Origin: Costus lasius
Lineage: Eukaryota > Streptophyta > Magnoliopsida > Zingiberales > Costaceae
Reading direction: 5' to 3'
DNA: 64,000 nucleotides
Assembly: GCA_027563935.2 (NCBI GenBank)
Contig: JANVAS020000203.1
Coordinates: forward strand, 8,990,001 to 9,054,000
Below are positions 56,485 to 64,000 of the stretch, piece by piece (the stretch's first letter is position 1; every line of letters begins with the position of its first letter). The position numbers were made by a program, and so were the translations under genes. Below the pieces are notes generated by a model. That model made no database searches. It worked only from the letters and a program-made list of their open reading frames with translations, and was not told the origin of the DNA.

Positions 56485-58156
56485 TGTTGGGGTATGCCCT
56501 TAAGCCTAATGTTTGAGGCCTTGGGAATGTATCAGTATCATGTAATAAACTGTTATGTTTATAAAGGCATGGTTATTATTCAGTTAGCTACATTGTCTGC
56601 TGCAATACATGTTCTTCTGAATAATGTCTCAAAGCTGTTCAGCTAGGCTGACAGGCTATAATGTCCTTAGTCGATGTATCTTGGTGAACATGAGACAGCC
56701 TTGATATGGTTAAGACTAATATGTGTTCTAGTCTTATAGGATGCTTCGAGCATGGAATAAGATGTAGACTCATGGGTACATTGGATGTACTGGACAGACC
56801 CTACTAGGATGTTCAATTGTTTGTCGCAATGTGAATAATCTTTGAATATGACAAGTGGCACATTTCCTCTGACTTGAGATCACTTGTGTTTTCTAAATGA
56901 TGATTGTCATTGTTTTGAGGTAGTTCAATATCATTTGAAACACAATGGTTATAGACTATCTTGGATAATGAGCTTGAGTCATGTTAGGGCACTAGTGATA
57001 GACATAGGATTGCCGTCTCCTTGTTTAAGGAGTGTGATGTTCTAAAGGGGCCCCCTGGATGAGATGATTGAGAAAAGTGTATGGCCATACCCAGGTGACT
57101 GTGTTCATCTGATCTAATCATGCTCATCATATTGGAGCTACAAGCTTGACACGCTTGTCCAATAAGAACATCCAGTGGCAAAGGAAACATGTATGCCTAG
57201 TGATGTTGATTCACACTTGTGCTGTGTTTTGGGTGTAGTCTTGGAAGACTCTTTCCTTTATATCGGGAGACAGTGATGTGTTGCTAGATACCCCTCACTG
57301 ATCGTGATAACGTGAGTTATCGTTACCGACATTTAAAGGAAACCCTCAGGGTCGCACAATTTGATGATATGGCTTACTTAAGTCAGATCGAGTGGACTGA
57401 ATTGTTCGGGTTCAATTTAAAGGGATTTAATCTCTGATTGTGAGTGAGATCTGGTCTGATCATGTTTGATTGATTAGGGCTTGAGATCGGTAAGCTTCAA
57501 TTGAGAGATTGGATGCTAGATCGATGAGATCAGGAGCATCAGGAGATCAACGGTCAGATCTGGAGCCTTTGGGTTTAATTTGATCTAGACCATATCACTT
57601 GGCTTAATTGGTCTCTGGACCAAACCAATTTGAACCGGCTCGTTAAATGAGCGCATGGTTCAAGGGGAGAGGAGTTAGCGACTTGTTCACTTGGCGTGAA
57701 CGTTTGAGGGTGTGTGGGTTTCTATTTTTAGAAACCATGATCTCGACATGGACACCTCTCATGTTCGAATAGGAAAAACGCTATTCTCGCCTCTCGCCCA
57801 TTTTCCTCTTGACGCCTCTCGTGTGTGGGATGCCTTGAAGGTAGAGGAGGATTCGGCCAAGAGAAGGACACATCTCATCTTCCCTTTCACTCGACAAGGA
57901 CCTCTTGGAACCTTGCTAGCACAAGGAGCACCAAGGGAGGAAGCAACATCATCTTGTGTGTGACGATTTGGAGGAGAGCTATCTTGTTCTCTTGCTTCCA
58001 AGGCGCCTTCCATTATATGGCTTCGGTATGAGTTCTTTTCATGCTTTAAAGTTGATCATAATACATGTTATGCGATTTTGAAAGCCCTAGATTCCGCTAG
58101 AATTTTATTGCACCTCCTATTAGGGTTTTTGCCCCCCCTTGTCTAGGGGACCTTCA
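56485..58156 (+). mobile_element. A2 5' LTR
   Basis: 1672 bp, starts TGTTGGGGTATGCCC and ends 'ctaggggaccttca'. Palindrome GTATGGCCATAC at 57079-57090; hairpin GATAAC-gtga-GTTATC at 57306-57321 (loop differs from A1 by one base). It diverges from A1 most in 57590-58130, so A1 and A2 are different subfamilies. Confidence 0.94.
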
Positions 58157-58158
58157 AT

Positions 58159-58170
58159 TGGTATCAAAGC
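58159..58170 (+). promoter_or_regulatory. A2 primer-binding site (tRNA-iMet)
   Basis: TGGTATCAAAGC, two bases after the LTR, one mismatch to the consensus TGGTATCAGAGC. Confidence 0.9.
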
Positions 58171-59993
58171 GAGGTTTTCATGCATGTTTTATGATTGCTT
58201 GAAAATGATTGTGATCCATGTTTTGCGCAAATTCATAGATCTATAGTTACATGCTTTATGTTGGCGAAAATGCATGCTAGTAATAGATATGATTTTCTCC
58301 TTGGCGCATGTTAAGTTGGCGCATATATTATGTTGTAGTTTTTCTTAAAACTTAAACACTTGCGCGTATACCACTAGATCTAAGGCCTTACATTAAATCC
58401 TTAGACGGGTTATTAGGGTTGAAGTCAGCCCCTAGGTTAGATCCAAAAGTCTGATCAGACCATCTGACAGCCTTGACGGGTTGACCAGGTAGCACCTGTG
58501 CGCAAGCACGTGGTGGCTACAGGTCGACTGCAGACAGGCGTGTAGCGATGTCTGATTGAGACAACTAGTGAACACACATGAGTTAGGCCCGGGGTCACAC
58601 CCGCTTGCCAGACCTCATTGTGGTTGTTCAGCCCTGGCGCATGCATTGTTGACCTTATGGTCGACTCAAGTCAGTTAGGACTTGGTGCATGCAAGGGCAG
58701 TGGATCTGACTAGGATGGATGAGTGGATCCCTAGTAATGGACCGTTGTAAGGTTGTAGGGCAAATAAGGAAATTAAAATTGATGCCTATGGGTTTTCGAA
58801 ATTTAAATTTTCTTGAGTGGATCACATGTTGATTGATGCCATGTGTTTGTCTATTTACTCTTATGTGGGCTGCCCGTTTTTAATGTGTGCTGTGCTGGGG
58901 CCTGCGTGCCTGGGAATTAATTGTAAATTAATTTTTATTTTTGTGATCTGCGAATCACAGTTTAATTAATTTATAATGTGTAATTGACCTGCGTGTCAAT
59001 CTTGTCTAGATAAGTTAAATTTGTAATTTAATTAGACAAGAGCACAAAGCACACATGGCAGAGGCGCTTGCAGCAGTGGCTGGACCAGGTGGGAGGTCTA
59101 GGGTTCGACCCTAGGACCTGGCGCAAATTCCTGGTGGGCGCACCAGAGCTGCAGATGGCGCTTGGGCCCAGGTTTGGGCCAGATGAGCAGCAAAAGCCCT
59201 ATGAAGAAAAGCAAGTCAAGACTTAAGTTAAATTAAGGTCTTACTAGGGCTATGGGCTTTTACCACATAAGATTCATGCTTTCTTTTATTATTGTTTAAA
59301 TATTAGAATTGCATGATTAGTTTATCTTCTGCTATCACCATAGGAATTGCATGATAGTGAAGAAGATAAAAAGACCGTTAAAATCCAACGCTAAAATATC
59401 AAGCTCGTAAGCCTTCTGACGCGAAACCTCACTGTTCTGATTATCGTTGGAGCCGTGTTGTACCCACTCAGTGGGCACGTCCATCTATCTTCAGACGGTG
59501 TGGGATTACACCTGTGTGTTACAGAGAAGGGATTTATCCCTTCTCGTTGCTCAGCATAGCACATGGTGGTCCAGGGAGTAGGTCGGGTCAGCTTGACCAT
59601 GTAGGCTACATATGTGGCGCATATGGTAGCACATGGAGGCAGCCATCTGTGGGATCAGAGATTGTGTTGTACCAACTCAGTTGGCACAGTCTGCTGGATT
59701 GCCCAGATGAAGGGGAATCGCACGGGTTGGCGATCGGCAGGGACTGCCTACCGGAGATTAGTGCTTGTACTCTCTGTGCATCTTATCTCGCCTGAGCGGG
59801 ACGCGGAGACCAAGTATGAAATCCGGATCCCATCTCACTAAAAGAGTGTCTACTCTTTCGGACTGTTTAATGGATTTTTCAGTCAGATAAAATAGTGAGA
59901 AAAAGAATCTTTCTTAAGTCCTGATTGATTCTTAACATTGATACTGACCTTGCTGTTCTTGCATTGTTGTAGATACCTGCAGCAACGAACACC
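58171..59993 (+). other. A2 untranslated leader
   Basis: 1.8 kb. Box A TGGCAGAGGCG (59056-59066) and box B GTTCGACCC (59103-59111) repeat the tRNA-like pair of A1. Three stem-loops precede gag: CCCAC-tca-GTGGG (59463-59475), CCAAC-tca-GTTGG (59672-59684) and an ATCTCGC-ctga-GCGGGA form (about 59785-59801). No gene. Confidence 0.75.
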
Positions 59994-62900
59994 ATGAACT
60001 TCAATGTGCGATCCCTACTGGAAAGGGAGAAGTTTGCTGGGCCGAACTTCTCTGACTGGTTCGGACACCTTAAGATCGTTCTTAAGGCAGAGAGGAAACT
60101 GTATGTCCTCGAGACGGCGATACCGCCTCAGCCCGCTCCGAACGCCGCCAGGGCGGTTCGGGATGCCTATGAAAAGCACGTCAATGATAGCATTGATGTC
60201 GCTTGCCTGATGCTAGCGTCTATGACGCCACCGCTGCAGCGTCAGCATGAGGATATGTCTGCTATAGACATGATAGCGAACCTCAAGATGCTGTATGCTG
60301 CACAGGCGAGGACAGAGCGCTATAATCTAACAAAGCTTTTCTTTCAGAGCAAACTGGCTGAAGGGAGCCCAGTGGGAGCTCACGTGCTCAAGATGATTGG
60401 GCACAAGGAGGCTCTAGAGAAACTGGGGCATACCATCAACCAGGAGCTTGCTGTGGATATTATTCTGCAGTCTCTCCCGCCTTCATTCGACGCGTTCATT
60501 ATTAACTTTAATATGAACAAAATCGATTGTACTCCGGCAGAGCTGCTGAATATGCTCCTCACTACTGAGGAGACTCTGAAGGGAAAGCCTTCGACCTCTG
60601 TCTTAATGGTTCCTTCCAGGAACAAGAAGAAGGGGAAGAAGGGCAAGACCCCTGTCAAGAGTTACAGCAAGGCTCTGAAGCAGAAGGTTAAGCGGTCCAA
60701 GGAATACAGGTGTTTCCACTGTGGCCAGTTGGGTCACTGGAAAAAGGACTGTAAAGCGCTCCAAGGAGATAAGAGGGGAAGCATCGCTTCTGGCTCAGGT
60801 ATATTCGTGACTGAGGTCATGTTTTCTTCTTCTATATCATGGGTGTTGGACACTGCATGTGGAGTTCACATTTGTTCAAATGTGCAGGAACTCAAGAGAA
60901 GAAGGCAGGTGGGACAACATGAGGTGGACCTACGAGTTGGAAACGGGGCACGGGTTGCTGCTGTTGCTGTAGGAGACTATTTCATTTCTTTACCATCTGG
61001 ACTTGTATTGGAACTAAACAGTTGTTATTTTGTTCCCAGTATTACTAAAAATATTATCTCCATTCCTGCTCTTGTCAGGAAGGGTTTTTCCTTTGAATGC
61101 AATATTTCAAAGTGTGTTTTATCTTATGATAATATTGTTTATGCAACTGGTTCAATTAACAATGGGTTATACATGTTGGACATGGAATGTTCTATACAGA
61201 AAATTGATATTAAGAAAGCCAAGAATGCTGATGACAGCACCTTGCTATGGCATAGTCGTTTAGGCCATATTAACGAGAAACGCATTAAGCGGTTGCATGA
61301 TCATGGACTGCTGGGATCATTCTCCTACAAGGAGATTGATACATGCAAAGCTTGTTTAATGGGCAAAATGATGAAGTCACCTTTTCCTAACAAAGGACAA
61401 AGGGCTTCAGGTTTACTTGACCTTATACACACTGATGTGTGTGGGCCATTTGGTAAACATGCCAGAGGTGGCTATCAGTACTTCATTACCTTTACTGATG
61501 ATTTCAGTAGATATGGGTATGTCTTTTTAATGAGACATAAAAGTGAATCTTTTGACAAGTTCAAAGAGTTCAAGAATGAAGTACAAAATCAGCTAGGCCG
61601 AAATATCAAGGCACTTCGCTCAGATCGAGGTGGAGAATACCTAAGTCATGCGTTTACTGACTATCTGAAGGAGTGTGGGATTATCTCACAGCTCACTCCG
61701 CCAGGAACACCGCAATGGAATGGTGTGTCCGAGAGGAGAAATAGAACGTTACTTGATATGGTTCGTTCTATGATGAGTCAGGCTACTCTTCCATACTCCT
61801 TTTGAGGTTTTGCACTGGAAACAGCTGCAAAGGTACTAAACCGAGTGCCATCCAAGGCCGTTTCAAAAACTCCATATGAGTTATGGTATGGAAAACAGCC
61901 AAGCTTGACATTTATCAGGATCTGGGGCTGCGAGGCTTATGTCAAAAAGCTCGCCTCTGGGAAACTAGAGAGCAGATCTGACAAATGCATCTTTGTCGGT
62001 TACCCTAAGGAAACTAAGGGTTATTATTTCTACGATCCCAAAGAGAACAAGGTTTTTGTTGCTCGGACGGCCATATTTCTTGAGAAGGAGTTTCTTCTGC
62101 AAGAGGCCAGTGGGAGAGAAATAAAACTGGATGAGAATCCAGAGGAAGGACAAAGTGCTCAAGCAGAATTGGATGAGCCTGAGCCAGTAGATCAGGTTAT
62201 TGAACAACCTGAGGCTCAGATATCACGGGAACCGCGAAGATCGGGAAGGATTCGTCGACAGCCTGAGCGCTATGACGGAGTCTACATCATTGATCATGAT
62301 GAACCCCTCACTTATGCGGATGCGGTCAGTGGACCGGAGTCAGCTAGATGGCTTGAAGCTATGCGAGCCGAGATGGACTCCATGTCAGATAACCAAGTTT
62401 GGGATTTGGTTGATCCGCCTCCGGGAGTTATCCCTATAGGCTGTAAGTGGATCTTCAAGAAGAAGATTGACATGGATGGTAACGTGGTTACCTATAAAGG
62501 CAGGCTAGTTGCGAAAGGTTTCAAACAAATCTACGGGATAGATTATGATGAAACTTTCTCACCTGTAGCTATGTTCAAGTCTATTCGGATTCTTTTCGCG
62601 ATAGCTGCATATTATGATTATGAGATCTGGCAGATGGATGTGAAAACAGCTTTCCTTAATGGAAATCTGGATGAGGATGTGTATATGACACAACCTGAGG
62701 GTTTCACTAATCCATCAGATCGTCATAAGATATGCAAGTTAAAGAAGTCCATTTATGGACTTAAGCAAGCATCAAGAAGTTGGAATATTCGTTTTGATGA
62801 ATCAGTCACGGAATTTGGTTTCATCAAGAACGAGGATGACCCGTGTGTATATAAGAGGTTTAGTGGGAGCGTAATTACTTTCCTAGTCCTCTACGTCGAT

Positions 62901-63876
62901 GATATCTTGATCATTGGAAATGACATTCCTGAAATGCATGCTGTGAAGGCATGGTTAAGGAAATGTTTCCAGATGAAAGATTTAGGAGAAGCAGCCTATG
63001 TATTAGGTGTGAAGATCTACAGGGATAGATCTAAGAGGCTTCTCGGGCTGTGCCAGAGTACTTACATCGATAAAGTCCTGGAAAGATTTCATTTAGAGAA
63101 TTCTAAATGAGGATATCTTCCAGTCAGACATGGTCTGAGTCTTTCGAAGAGTCAGTGTCCACAAACACAGACTGAGAAAGATGAAATGGACAATACGCCT
63201 TATGCTTCGGCTATTGGATCCATTATGTATGCGATGTTGTGTACTCGCCCAGACGTTGCTTACGGGTTAAGCGTGACCAGTCGTTTCCAAGGTAATCCAG
63301 GTCAGGCACACTGGATTGCAGTCAAGAACATTTTAAAAATATCTGCGGAGGACCAAAGATATGTTCTTGATATATGGTGGTCAGGAAGAACTCAGTATTG
63401 AAGGATATACTGACGCTTCGTTCCAATCAGACCAGGATGATTTCCGATCGCAATCAGGCTATGTTTTTAGCTTGAATGGAGGAGCAGTGGTGTGGAAGAG
63501 TTTCAAACAGTCAACTGTTGCTGATTCCACAACAGAAGCCGAGTATGTTGCAGCCTCGGAAGCATCCAAGGAGGCAGTGTGGATTCGTAAGTTCGTGAGA
63601 GAACTTGGTGTTGTTCCTTCGAGTGCAGATCCTTTGGTTATCTTCTGTGATAACACTGGAGCAATCGCACAAGCAAAGGAACCACGGTCGCACCAGAAGT
63701 CCAAGCACATACAGAGACGGTTTCATTTGATCAGGGAGATCATAGATCGTGGCGAGATCAAAATCTGCAAGGTTCATACAGATGACAATCTGGCAGACCC
63801 GCTTACCAAGCCTCTGGCGCAGCAGAAGCATGAGAAGCACTGTAATAATATGGGTTTGAGATTTCTCAACCATTAG
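59994..63876 (+). pseudogene. A2 gag-pol polyprotein, two stops and one frameshift
   Basis: About 1290 codons from Met 59994. Stops: TGA at 61803 where A1 has Trp, and TGA at 63108 where A1 has Arg; a one-base A insertion near 63334 (A5 against A4 in A1) moves RNase H into the frame starting before 63361. Gag is full length with a perfect zinc knuckle CFHCGQLGHWKKDC near residue 240. Protease 'VLDTACGVHIC' near 285; integrase HHCC and DDE ('HTDVCGPF', 'SDRGGEY', 'SERRNR') about 420-580; RT with YVDD near 968; RNase H 'GYTDASF', 'TEAEYVA', 'FCDNTGAI'; end 'LRFLNH'. Gag and protease remain translatable, so this copy could in principle supply capsid in trans. Angela/BARE-1-like by domain order and gag. 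Confidence 0.92.
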
Positions 63877-63896
63877 ATTAAGTGCAAGTGGGAGAT

Positions 63897-64000
63897 TGTT
63901 GGGGTATGCCCTTAAGCCTAATGTTTGAGGCCTTGGGAATGTATCAGTATCATGTAATAAACTGTTATGTTTATAAAGGCATGGTTATTATTCAGTTAGC
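63897..64000 (+). mobile_element. A2 3' LTR, first 104 bases
   Basis: TGTTGGGGTATGCCC follows the polypurine tract AGTGGGAGAT. Identical to 56485-56588 over all 104 visible bases. Confidence 0.95.

Larger units (their letters stand above)
56485..64000 (+). mobile_element. A2: A-family Angela-like copia element, right end outside window
   Basis: 5' LTR 56485-58156, PBS, 1.8-kb leader, gag-pol (59994-63876), polypurine tract and the first 104 bases of the 3' LTR. Those 104 bases are identical to the start of the 5' LTR, so the element is young. It is the only copy here with a complete gag including the zinc knuckle. Inserted in B2's 5' LTR in the opposite orientation. Confidence 0.94.

Noticed and set aside
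59050..59115. Possible tRNA gene
   Set aside because: A and B boxes match but I cannot fold a complete cloverleaf with acceptor, D and anticodon arms; kept only as a finding.

Overview
This window looks like intergenic DNA from a large, repeat-rich angiosperm genome, possibly a monocot (inference). I found no convincing host gene, rRNA, tRNA gene or CRISPR array. Almost all of it is LTR retrotransposons nested in one another, recognised from paired LTRs, 5-bp target-site duplications (TSDs), primer-binding sites (PBS), polypurine tracts and gag-pol reading frames. I use private labels. A and B are two Ty1/copia families of the Angela (BARE-1-like) type, with 1.4-2.0 kb LTRs and a tRNA-iMet PBS. 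C and D are two Athila/Tat-type Ty3/gypsy families with a tRNA-Asp PBS and no reverse transcriptase visible in any copy. E is a decayed antisense copia element. F is an unidentified piece.

Layout, left part. 1-2965 is a long LTR-like block (probably chromovirus type) with five 76-bp tandem repeats; it interrupts an A-family LTR (2966-4467), which itself interrupts a C copy (C2, 4468-8523). A B-family LTR end (8524-8638) and an unassigned stretch follow. Element E (minus strand) runs from 8977 to about 13950. After unassigned DNA (13951-14553), element D spans 14554-30365. D contains a solo A LTR in its 5' LTR (A3, 14856-16484, TSD CTGAC) and a complete C element in its leader (C1, 17292-25040).

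Layout, right part. F (30366-31512) is interrupted by a minus-strand B element, B2, which runs from 31513 past the right edge. B2 is split three times: by intact B1 in its 3' LTR (31933-41138, TSD GGAAC), by A1 in its reverse transcriptase (43281-51794, TSD GATCG), and by A2 in its 5' LTR (56485 to beyond 64000).

Function and history. The A copies carry the full Angela order gag (CCHC), protease, integrase, RT, RNase H, each broken by a few stops, frameshifts or one deletion. Both B copies share a gag shorter by about 105 residues and lacking the last zinc-knuckle cysteine, yet the family amplified, which suggests mobilisation by proteins from a relative such as A. C elements encode only an acidic protein with two zinc knuckles; D encodes gag-protease only. 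B1's LTRs differ at 23 of 1959 positions by my count, so it is young; C1's LTRs differ more (about 23 in the first 335 bases).

The most interesting signals are non-coding: an LTR hairpin whose stem sequence changes but whose pairing persists between A and B; a set of three small stem-loops upstream of gag in both families; a 77-bp duplication that puts a PBS inside the C1 LTRs; and paired ACGG/CCGT palindromic modules in C and D.
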